Shown: one piece after another, positions 1 through 6,689 of the stretch
Numbering within the stretch: the stretch's first letter is position 1
Layout of the letters: every line of letters starts with the position of its first letter
DNA from: QQUD01 sp039029915
GTDB taxonomy: Bacteria; Chloroflexota; Anaerolineae; Promineifilales; Promineifilaceae
DNA length: 9,661 nucleotides
Assembly: GCA_039029915.1 (NCBI GenBank)
Contig: JBCCFD010000314.1
Span: 1-9,661 of the forward strand
Direction: 5' to 3'
Made by a program: the position numbers and the translations under genes
The notes under the pieces: model-generated
Told to the model about the DNA's origin: nothing
What the model saw: only the letters and a program-made list of their open reading frames with translations
Databases searched by the model: none

Positions 1-9
1 AGGGATTTT

Positions 10-151
10 TTTCAATTCTGCTTAACTTTTGTTTAGAAGTTAGTATTTGCTGATTATTGCACCCCTTGGCAAGTTCACTGGTCTTCCTAATCATTGAAAA
101 TTGAGCATTACAGTTGGAAAAAAATGTCTGGTTTGGTTTTATATTTGCAGG
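10..151. repeat. Diverged direct repeat, copy 1
   Basis: This AT-rich stretch lies downstream of the large membrane-protein gene and resembles 2795-2964 in the same orientation. Bases 10-30 are identical to 2795-2815 over 21 bases. Bases 115-148 match 2928-2961 at 29 of 34 positions, including an identical GGTTTTATATTTGC at 135-148. Shorter shared blocks lie between them, for example the complement of TAATCAG, with indels that make copy 2 28 bases longer. In copy 2 the 21-base block supplies the -35 box of a promoter for the minus-strand gene. Copy 1 could therefore be the control region of another minus-strand gene to the left of the window, which cannot be seen. No ORF of note lies in 1-259. 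Confidence 0.7.
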
Positions 152-259
152 GTTATGTAGGTAATATGATGTCTTTATCGCAAAGTAGTCAGATTCGAGA
201 TTGAAATTAGATTAACTGATTACCTCATTTTCAATAGTTTCTCGGTTTTGAGTTTGTTA

Positions 260-2623
260 TCATCTTTCCAAATTATAAATTACCTCAATCTCAATGGGAG
301 ATAAGACGCGAGAATAAATTCTTATTTCATCAAGTGCGCCAATGTAAAAGTGATTTTCATCTGCATTTACACCGTTAGCTGTCCGTCCACCAACAAATAA
401 TTTAAAATTGATCCCAAATCTAGGTGGAATGTTTCCTGTAGCTACTAATGTACCGTCAACATATATTCTTTGCGTTTGCTCACTTACTGCAAATGCAAAA
501 TGATGCCAAGAATTTGGATCAATGCTCAGGTTGCTAGCTGCTACGCCAGTACCATTACATCCTGAAACAATGGCCTCTAATGTTTGAGTAGACCCTCTAT
601 ATCTCATAATTGGTTCATATGTACAAGAGGAAGATTCCCCGCGATGAATCATAGTTCCCGGTCCAAAGTCATCTAAACTAGGGTTAAACCATAAAGAAAT
701 TGTATATTCTCGATCTTCCTTCGTTTGTTCATTAATGGGAAAACTAGAAATCATATAATCATCGCCGTCGAAGAAATATGCTTGATTATTTTGTCCGTGC
801 TTATCTGAGGTCAGGCTTGGACCAAATTCTTGTAAATGGTTATCGTTCCCGCTTATATCATTAGCATTTCCACTGAAAGGATAATGAGCATCAAGGCCAT
901 CATTTAAATCAATTATAGGAAAAGGTGATTGATTAGATGAAGATAATGATTGCCAAACAGGGTTAAAGTCGTTTGCTGGACTAGTTGTATATTGCATAAC
1001 ATCATCGCATTCAGCGTCCAAATCTATAATGTAAATATCGTAATTTCCTCCCCTATTTGATGCAAATGCTATCTGTGTACCATCTGGTGACCACTCTGGA
1101 TGCACGTCTCTATCAGCACCACAAACCAATCGTCTATTATTATTTCCATTGATATCCATTATCCAAATATCTGCATTTCCAGCAGAGGAAGTGTATGCAA
1201 TTTGCGTTCCATCCGGTGAAATTGCAGGAGACACATCACTTCTTCCAGATGCAGAATTTGTTAGATTGATTCGGTTAGTCCCATCTTTATTCATGCTATA
1301 AATCTCACAACTAACAGCTTGGCTAGGGTCGCAATACTGATAGACAATCGTTCTATCATTAACAGATAAACTTCCATCTAGCTCGCTAAACCCTGTGTCA
1401 TTTACAATCTCTCTTTGATTAGATCCATCCTCGCTCATTATGTATAATTTCCACTGATTATTTGAGAGCTTAATGGCATAAATTATTTCTTGTCCATTTG
1501 GTGTCCATGATGGTTCTTTTGTCTCTAGGTTATTAAATGTAAGTTGAACAATATCTGTTCCATCCCATCTCATTTTATATATTTCAAACTGCCCCGACCG
1601 ATTTGAAGAAAACACTATCCACTGACCATCCGGAGACCAAGAAGGATGGGTATCAATAACATTTCCAGTTGTTATTTGCTGTTGACTTGCACCATTATTA
1701 GCTAACATCGTATATATAGACTCAGAACCAGCTCTTTCTGATGTGAATACTATTAGCGGAGTATCATCATAAAATGGTGTTCCTGTAGGCGTTGGGGCAT
1801 GCGTCATTGTAGGAGTAGATGTAGATGTTGGGTCATTTGGTGGTGGAATAAATATTTCCTCGGTAACTGTAGGAGACGGGCTTGATTGAAGGTTGCTTAC
1901 GGTACTTATTGACGTAGGAGCTGGTGTATTTGTATTAGTGGCCTGTAACGTTAGTGCACTTATATATGTACTAGTTGGAGTTTTAGTTACAGAACGTGTT
2001 CTTAGATTACCTGTAATTGTAGAAACCGTAGAGGCTTCGGTAACTATATTTGTAGAGGTAATAAATTTCGTTGGCTCAAGATATATTTGATTAGCTGCTA
2101 TAGTAGGAGGGATAGTGCTTGCAACACTTATAGCTTGCGTAGCGATTGCTAGTTTTACAGGATGATTGGTAGGAGTAAGTGTTGATAGAGAGGCCACTTG
2201 CCCTGCCTCAAGTGTTGACATTGTTGTTAAAACATCATTTTGTTTATTAACAAGTAAGACCATTGGCAACATTGCTCCAATAAATACTAAACTGACAAGA
2301 AAAGTCTGCCAATTTCGAAAAAACGGAAATAAATGCGCTAATAGAGGAATCCTCCAATCTATTGGCACATCGTGATGCATCAAGCTCTCTTTTTCTGGCC
2401 ATTGCTCATTTGGCCGTTTCTGTTTCAGAGCTAGCAGAAAATCAGAAATTCGCTTATGCCTTTCTATGTACCGAATAAGCTTAATAATTCTATCAACTTT
2501 ATCGGACGTCTCTCCCCACAGGTTTTCAGGATCAATATGCAAAGAAAAACAAAGTTCATTTAGTTCAGATAAATTGAATCGTTTGCTAATTAAATTGAGT
2601 AAGACTTGCCACTGGCTGGTCAT
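260..2623 (-). CDS. Transmembrane receptor-like protein: effector-associated-type domain, TM helix, TolB-like propeller and LamG-like domain
   Basis: A 787-residue protein with no cleavable signal. Residues about 5-70 look like an effector-associated (death-like adaptor) domain: an ELxxLCF stretch, then DPENLWG, then a basic helix ending in YIERHKRI. A hydrophobic helix at about 107-125, with basic residues before it, suggests N-in/C-out topology. Residues 126-285 form a Thr/Ser/Pro stalk. Residues 289-560 hold about six TolB/PD40-type repeats of the WSPDGxxIxF...N...IY pattern (clear at 329, 373, 420, 468 and 511), with a final NPVW probably closing the ring. Residues 576-787 resemble a LamG-type jelly roll (AHYPFSGNANDISGNDN, WHHFAF, YVDGTLVA, GALDEIRIYSRVLS). 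The outer part has six cysteines (431/439, 501/539, 667/689) that could pair. The ATG has a good AGGGGA ribosome site 8 bases upstream. Inferred role: an outside ligand- or glycan-sensing part coupled to an inside adaptor. Domain calls are from pattern recognition; the propeller and LamG calls are firm, the N-terminal domain less so. Confidence 0.9.
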   Translation of the reverse strand: MTSQWQVLLNLISKRFNLSELNELCFSLHIDPENLWGETSDKVDRIIKLIRYIERHKRISDFLLALKQKRPNEQWPEKESLMHHDVPIDWRIPLLAHLFPFFRNWQTFLVSLVFIGAMLPMVLLVNKQNDVLTTMSTLEAGQVASLSTLTPTNHPVKLAIATQAISVASTIPPTIAANQIYLEPTKFITSTNIVTEASTVSTITGNLRTRSVTKTPTSTYISALTLQATNTNTPAPTSISTVSNLQSSPSPTVTEEIFIPPPNDPTSTSTPTMTHAPTPTGTPFYDDTPLIVFTSERAGSESIYTMLANNGASQQQITTGNVIDTHPSWSPDGQWIVFSSNRSGQFEIYKMRWDGTDIVQLTFNNLETKEPSWTPNGQEIIYAIKLSNNQWKLYIMSEDGSNQREIVNDTGFSELDGSLSVNDRTIVYQYCDPSQAVSCEIYSMNKDGTNRINLTNSASGRSDVSPAISPDGTQIAYTSSAGNADIWIMDINGNNNRRLVCGADRDVHPEWSPDGTQIAFASNRGGNYDIYIIDLDAECDDVMQYTTSPANDFNPVWQSLSSSNQSPFPIIDLNDGLDAHYPFSGNANDISGNDNHLQEFGPSLTSDKHGQNNQAYFFDGDDYMISSFPINEQTKEDREYTISLWFNPSLDDFGPGTMIHRGESSSCTYEPIMRYRGSTQTLEAIVSGCNGTGVAASNLSIDPNSWHHFAFAVSEQTQRIYVDGTLVATGNIPPRFGINFKLFVGGRTANGVNADENHFYIGALDEIRIYSRVLSPIEIEVIYNLER

Positions 2624-2631
2624 TGCAAAAA

Positions 2632-2637
2632 TCCCCT
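2632..2637 (-). promoter_or_regulatory. Ribosome binding site of the large membrane-protein gene
   Basis: AGGGGA on the minus strand, 8 bases before the ATG at 2623. It is the clearest Shine-Dalgarno sequence in the window; most other genes have none that is recognisable. It supports the chosen start. Confidence 0.6.
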
Positions 2638-2770
2638 ACCAAAATTTTGCGAAATCCCATGCGAACTACTTGTTTGATTTTGTTAAATTTTAGTACTAAA
2701 AAATTTACAAACGAGAGATTGCTTAAAATTCTTTTTTCGACAATCTGATGTTCAAAAGCTGACTCCAAGT

Positions 2771-2800
2771 ATTATAAGCGACTTTTAACAAAAATTTCAA
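2771..2800 (-). promoter_or_regulatory. Sigma-70-type promoter for the large membrane-protein gene
   Basis: On the minus strand TTGAAA (2795-2800) is followed by an 18-base spacer and a perfect TATAAT (2771-2776). The predicted transcript starts near 2764, giving a leader of about 140 bases. The -35 box is the edge of the 21-base block shared with positions 10-30, so the promoter belongs to repeat copy 2. Confidence 0.6.
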
Positions 2801-2964
2801 TTCTGCTTAACTTTTCTAAAGTTGCAAATATCCCACTGATTACCTATATGGTGATATTTGCACGTTTCATGCTGTATCTCTGATGAGTTCGGCAACTCTT
2901 TTGTCATTTTTGATTGAGGTAGTTAGATGGAAAAAGACGCCTGGGGTGGTTTTATATTTGCGGC
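2795..2964. repeat. Diverged direct repeat, copy 2
   Basis: Partner of the repeat at 10-151, same orientation, about 2.8 kb away. It lies directly upstream of the promoter of the minus-strand membrane-protein gene and is probably its upstream control region. It contains an inverted repeat of TGCAAATATC (2823-2862) and another ATATTTGC at 2954-2961. The same octamer occurs in copy 1 at 141-148. The two copies plus the gene make a unit of about 2.8 kb. Confidence 0.7.
2823..2862. promoter_or_regulatory. Inverted repeat TGCAAATATC-N20-GATATTTGCA
   Basis: Two perfect 10-base arms, 2823-2832 and 2853-2862, separated by 20 bases (centre-to-centre 30 bases, about three helical turns). It lies just upstream of the TTGAAA/TATAAT promoter on the minus strand. 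Position and symmetry suit a dimeric activator or a looping regulator. The arms are too AT-rich and the loop too long for a terminator. Confidence 0.4.
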
Positions 2965-2986
2965 TTCAACATATTGTTCATTATTT

Positions 2987-3033
2987 AGGGGCTTTGGGCA
3001 TCAAAACGGCCATTTTCAACCCCCAAAACCCCT
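2987..3033. repeat. Nested imperfect stem-loop between divergent genes
   Basis: The left arm AGGGGCTTTGGG (2987-2998) pairs with CCCAAAACCCCT (3022-3033) at 11 of 12 positions. The 23-base loop contains AAAACGGCCATTTT (3003-3016), itself nearly palindromic and a one-base variant of the window's iterated ACGGCCGT palindrome. No T-run follows on either side, and the flanking genes diverge, so a terminator is not expected. It could be a REP-like element or a regulatory structure. Confidence 0.45.
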
Positions 3034-3068
3034 ATTGAAACTATCTCGACTAGATTAGCCTCGTCTAT

Positions 3069-3097
3069 TTAGCAAGCGATACTTATGAGAATACAAT
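3069..3097 (+). promoter_or_regulatory. Possible promoter of the four-repeat lipoprotein gene
   Basis: TTAGCA (3069-3074), a 17-base spacer and TACAAT (3092-3097). The -10 box matches consensus at 5 of 6 positions and the -35 box at 4 of 6. Transcription would begin near 3104, 30 to 50 bases ahead of the candidate GTG starts at 3135 and 3153. Confidence 0.35.
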
Positions 3098-3152
3098 ACC
3101 TAACCCTGCCGATAATTTGGGTATTTTGCGCGGCGTGATTACAATTCGCGCT

Positions 3153-4667
3153 GTGAAGTGGAGAAAAAGAACCCTTTTGTGGCTTATTGTGCCGACTCTG
3201 TTTTTTGCTTGCCGAACGGCCCCACCCGTAAGCAATTCAGTGCCTGATCCTACTGAAATGCCAGCAGTGACATCAACCCCCACAATGATCCCAACCGCAA
3301 CGGCCGTTCCGACTGAAACACCCCGCCCCAGCCCAACACCCATTCGAGCCCGAATTGGGATTGATGATCAAGCAATTAATGAAAGCGGCATCGTCCTCAT
3401 TAATGAGGTGGTTCTCTCAGACCCAGCGTGGGTGGTGGTGTTTAACGAGCAGAATGGTGACCCACATGAGGTTATTGGTGCAACGGCCGTTTCCTTTGGC
3501 GTGATTGCCGATTTAGAGATAGAAGTTGATTTAGCAGATGTTTCAGAATCGCTTTTTGTCCAAATCTATCAGGCCAACAGCGACAGCGATGCCTTTAATA
3601 TTCAAGAAAATGATCCCCTTTCCCCCACAGTTATCGAGCAGATCAGTGTTGAGCTAGACATTACCTTACCAGAGATACAAATTTCGCAATCAGACGTGAG
3701 CCAAGATGGAATTATTATCTTTGACTCCGTTTTAGCTAGCGAAGATGGGTGGGTTGTCATTAACAATTATGATAACGAGGAGATTGGTGAGTTTGTTGGC
3801 ATTGTTCACGTCGAATCAGGCTTAACGCGCGATGTGATGGTGCCACTTCGGTGGCGCGAGGCGTCCCATCAGCTTGTGGCTCGATTACTGGCTGACAATG
3901 GCGAGAACCAGCTTTATGAGCCTGATATCGATATGCCTATTCAGGTCGCTCAGGCTGAAATTCAGCAGCCGTTCGAAGTTCGCTTACCCGTTGATATCAT
4001 CGTGTTTGACCAACCTCTCGTCGAAGGATTTATTACGGTTGAACATGTGGTTAGCCCAGATGATGGCTGGCTGGCTGTTTATCAAGATGATGGAGGGCAG
4101 CCCGGTTTAATTATTGGGTATGCGGCCATCACGGCTGGTATCAATGAACAGGTGCCAGTTGACGTGATTGATTCAGCCATAACCGAACCAATGTATATTG
4201 TGCTTCATGAAGACACTAATTCTGGGGATGACTTTGATTTACCGTTAAACGATCCCCCGTTTTCAGTTGACAACCAAGCTTTAGAGCCTGTTCAGTTTGG
4301 CTTAACGCCGTCTACATACTTTATTGCCGGCAATCAACCTCAAACAATGATTCTGGATCAATTTGGCATTGAAGTGAGTCAGGTCTACGTGGAGTTTCAA
4401 AGTTGGGTTGTTGTACAAACGATTGACGAAGATGGAGAAATTGGAGACGTATTGGGACAAACGGCCGTTTCACCTGGGTTATCTCGAGATGTATTTGTGG
4501 CGCTCCCTGAAAACATCACAAATGAAACGGTGCTGATCTCCCTATATTTAAACTCGGGAGACCCCGCTCTTTTTGAAATTGAAGAGGCAATCGATATTCC
4601 TATTCGGATTGAAAATCAACCGATTCAAGCCCCATTAACTATCTTATCACCAGCGGCAGATAGGTAG
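3153..4667 (+). CDS. Lipoprotein with four DUF7282-like beta repeats
   Basis: From the GTG at 3153 the product is 504 residues and opens with a lipoprotein signal: MKWRKR, a hydrophobic run, then LFFA-C with Cys20 as lipidation site (the bulky FF makes the lipobox slightly atypical). In-frame starts at TTG 3117 and GTG 3135 are possible; none has a clear Shine-Dalgarno sequence, and 3153 gives the most natural signal peptide. Residues 21-65 are a Pro/Thr spacer. Four repeats of about 90-110 residues follow at roughly 67-166, 174-263, 269-373 and 381-493. Each has a WVVV/GWLAV strand, then a VIGATAVSFG-type turn, then an acidic D...F...DxP segment. This matches my memory of DUF7282, found in haloarchaeal and Chloroflexota surface proteins. 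No catalytic motif is visible; a structural or ligand-binding role outside the membrane is inferred. The last 29 bases overlap the convergent gene. Confidence 0.85.
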   Translation: MKWRKRTLLWLIVPTLFFACRTAPPVSNSVPDPTEMPAVTSTPTMIPTATAVPTETPRPSPTPIRARIGIDDQAINESGIVLINEVVLSDPAWVVVFNEQNGDPHEVIGATAVSFGVIADLEIEVDLADVSESLFVQIYQANSDSDAFNIQENDPLSPTVIEQISVELDITLPEIQISQSDVSQDGIIIFDSVLASEDGWVVINNYDNEEIGEFVGIVHVESGLTRDVMVPLRWREASHQLVARLLADNGENQLYEPDIDMPIQVAQAEIQQPFEVRLPVDIIVFDQPLVEGFITVEHVVSPDDGWLAVYQDDGGQPGLIIGYAAITAGINEQVPVDVIDSAITEPMYIVLHEDTNSGDDFDLPLNDPPFSVDNQALEPVQFGLTPSTYFIAGNQPQTMILDQFGIEVSQVYVEFQSWVVVQTIDEDGEIGDVLGQTAVSPGLSRDVFVALPENITNETVLISLYLNSGDPALFEIEEAIDIPIRIENQPIQAPLTILSPAADR

Positions 4668-6624
4668 TTTGCCCCTCTACAACGGTAATGGTAACCGTTG
4701 TAGCCGCCGAAGGAAGCGCCCCATCAGACACAATATAAGTGAAGCTATCGCTGCCTTCAAAATTCGTATCTGGTGTGTAGCTTACTGTATTGTCACCATT
4801 GAGCGTGGCGCTGCCATTGCTCGGTTGGGTAATCGACTGCACAGTTAATGTTCCGCTGTCGACATCTTGATCATTATCGAGCACATCAATAATCACAGGG
4901 CCTAAATTTGACAGCACCGTAGCACTGTCGCTGACCCCCATTGGCGCATCATTGACCCCATTAATAACCGCTGACACCAAAAAGATATCCCCAGAATCAA
5001 CCCCATCTTGCGGCTGTAGCTCAAAGCTATCGCTAGAGGTCTCGCTACCATCGTGCGTGTAAGTCACTTGGCTAGCATCGATATCATCTTGGGTAAAGGT
5101 TTGTCCAACGAGTAGCTCAGCGCTGTTAAGGTAGAGCGTGCCATTGTCAGGGGCTGTTTTCAGTTCGTACCGAATTAAGCCACCTTCGGGGTCTGAGCCT
5201 AAAAGTTGGGCGCTTAATACCGTTGTTGTCCCCCCTTCATTCACGGCAATGCCTGTATTTGATTCAACAACGGGCAGTTCATTGGTTCGCGTAATCTCAA
5301 CATCTTGAGAGGCATTGTGAATCAGGGCTGTGGCATCGTTATGCACCTTGCTTTCCCCAAACCCAATGGTAAATTCGGCGTTGAGTGCTGTGAGGTGGCG
5401 ATTAAGGCCGGTGTTTGTATTACGACCGTAACCAAAAACGGTCATTGCCCCATTATCATCACTTAAAGGGGGTGACGTCTGATCATTATCTCTTTGGGAA
5501 CGATAAGAATCACCGTTGTTATCATCATTGCTGTGCGTCACAAAAAAGACGCGATCTAACGTTGCATCAGCAATGTACACCCACTCCCCTTCAGTTTCAT
5601 TTGAAAACGGACCCAATTCTTGGTCAAGTACAGCCCAAGGAGTGCCAGCATTATTCGAAGGTCCGTCAGACCGCACAATGACATCTTGGTCTTGACCCGT
5701 ATAATCCAACTCGCCCCCCGGCGTCCCTTCATAAAGGAACCAATAATCTCCGCCGTCTGGCATGTCTAAGAGCGTCATGCGGGCGTACGTTGGAAAAATA
5801 TCCCAGCGGGCAGTCCATTCACCATCATGGCTCACGGAAAGAATAGAAAGGCGAAGTGGGCCATCCTCAACAACCGTACTCGCCGACCGCATCGCAGGGG
5901 CTGACGTGCTGTTGTAACCTGGGTGGAAAACGTCACCTAAGTTAGGAATCCCTCGAAATTCACCGCCTGATTGGGAGTTGGATGTGTTGTAATATCCAAC
6001 CCAATCATTGCCGTCCCGATCATAAATACTGGCAAAGGCACCGCCGCGCATGTGGTAATAGTAAGCCGTGTTCAAGGTGCTGGCGTCATCCTTGCTGTGG
6101 ATGATGAAGCTTTCTTGGCCTCTGTAGTTTCCATTTGATTGGCGTTCAACCAAATCGCTCATCGCAGCTGGGGCAGTGAATGTCCCGCTTGTATCAAAAT
6201 AAATTTGGTAGTGTCGGTTAGAATTTGCCCCTGTGCTACCCGTCATCATAAAGAGTAAGGTGCCGCTAGGCTCATCAAGGCTGCTGCCATTATCAAATTG
6301 AAAAGGAACTTCGCTATCAATTAGGGCACCTGAACTATTAACTTCTGCAACGCGAACTGACTCTTCATCAAAGGCGCCTACTGCCCCCATATTGGTTAAT
6401 TCTGCCGAAAAATCAAGATCGTACTCAACTACTTTATTGGTGCGAGCATGTCCATTAGCATCAACAGTTAGAGTCATTCGATAATCTCTATCGGGATAGA
6501 CCCAGGTTGTTAAAACGGCCATTTTTGCCGAAATAACAGCGGGCAACAGCATTATCGCAACCAAAAAAAATAAGTATAGAACTTTTGACAAGGGAATATT
6601 TGTTTTATTTGCAAGCAATCTCAT
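4639..6624 (-). CDS. Secreted multidomain protein with cadherin-like and Ig-like repeats and a YLPLVIR tail
   Basis: From the ATG at 6624 the product is 661 residues with a signal peptide (MRLLANK, hydrophobic 14-30, cleavage near ISA-K). A TTG at 6684 would add 20 polar residues and is less likely. Residues about 40-440 form a large beta-rich region I cannot assign; it holds VPFQFDNGSS, FHPGYNS (233-239), WDIFPTYARMT (274-284) and WFLYEGTPGGE (295-305). Its start loosely recalls the DUF2341 type of sugar-protein module. Residues about 447-557 look like a CSPG/cadherin-3 repeat (NEGGTT...YELKTAPDNGTLYLN...VTYTHDGSE). Residues 558-650 look like a Big_9/tandem-95 Ig-like domain (VLDNDQD...NGSATLNG...YTPDTNFEGSDSFTYIVSDG). 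The last seven residues, YLPLVIR, resemble a tail common in Chloroflexota exported proteins. It follows the CPBP protease gene on the same strand by 65 bases (5 with the TTG start), so an operon is likely. Inferred role: glycan binding or processing, or adhesion. Confidence 0.85.
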   Translation of the reverse strand: MRLLANKTNIPLSKVLYLFFLVAIMLLPAVISAKMAVLTTWVYPDRDYRMTLTVDANGHARTNKVVEYDLDFSAELTNMGAVGAFDEESVRVAEVNSSGALIDSEVPFQFDNGSSLDEPSGTLLFMMTGSTGANSNRHYQIYFDTSGTFTAPAAMSDLVERQSNGNYRGQESFIIHSKDDASTLNTAYYYHMRGGAFASIYDRDGNDWVGYYNTSNSQSGGEFRGIPNLGDVFHPGYNSTSAPAMRSASTVVEDGPLRLSILSVSHDGEWTARWDIFPTYARMTLLDMPDGGDYWFLYEGTPGGELDYTGQDQDVIVRSDGPSNNAGTPWAVLDQELGPFSNETEGEWVYIADATLDRVFFVTHSNDDNNGDSYRSQRDNDQTSPPLSDDNGAMTVFGYGRNTNTGLNRHLTALNAEFTIGFGESKVHNDATALIHNASQDVEITRTNELPVVESNTGIAVNEGGTTTVLSAQLLGSDPEGGLIRYELKTAPDNGTLYLNSAELLVGQTFTQDDIDASQVTYTHDGSETSSDSFELQPQDGVDSGDIFLVSAVINGVNDAPMGVSDSATVLSNLGPVIIDVLDNDQDVDSGTLTVQSITQPSNGSATLNGDNTVSYTPDTNFEGSDSFTYIVSDGALPSAATTVTITVVEGQTTYLPLVIR

Positions 6625-6689
6625 TTTAAAACTCAATAAGGTATGGATTCGATTATTCGATGAAACAGATGAATTGTGTCTCAAAGAGA

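Noticed and set aside
215..225. ACTGATTACCT shared with 2835-2845
   Set aside because: It lies outside the colinear order of the direct repeat; an 11-base match in AT-rich DNA is weak evidence of its own.
200..236. ATTGAAA...TTTCAAT inverted repeat downstream of the membrane-protein gene as a terminator
   Set aside because: Seven AT-only-rich pairs around a 23-base loop with no T-run; too weak to call.
1750..2200. Apparent repetitive GTAGGAGT/GTTGG-rich region as a tandem repeat or CRISPR-like array
   Set aside because: It is the reverse complement of codons for the Thr/Pro/Ser stalk, with no regular unit or spacer.
2586..2768. 60-codon minus-strand ORF at the 5' end of the membrane-protein gene
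   Set aside because: It overlaps the real gene out of frame, has no recognisable domain, and the real gene has a better ribosome site.
3085..3138. Short ORF of 17 codons (MRIQYLTLPIIWVFCAA) whose stop overlaps the GTG at 3135, suggesting a leader peptide
   Set aside because: Its ATG lies before the predicted transcription start near 3104, it has no ribosome site, and an ORF of this length is easily due to chance.
3083..3343. 86-codon minus-strand ORF rich in Gly/Val opposite the lipoprotein's Pro/Thr spacer
   Set aside because: Its composition is what the complement of Thr/Pro codon repeats produces; it is a shadow.
5415..5681. 88-codon plus-strand ORF inside the secreted-protein gene
   Set aside because: Antisense shadow with low-complexity, His-rich composition and no homology signal that I recognise.
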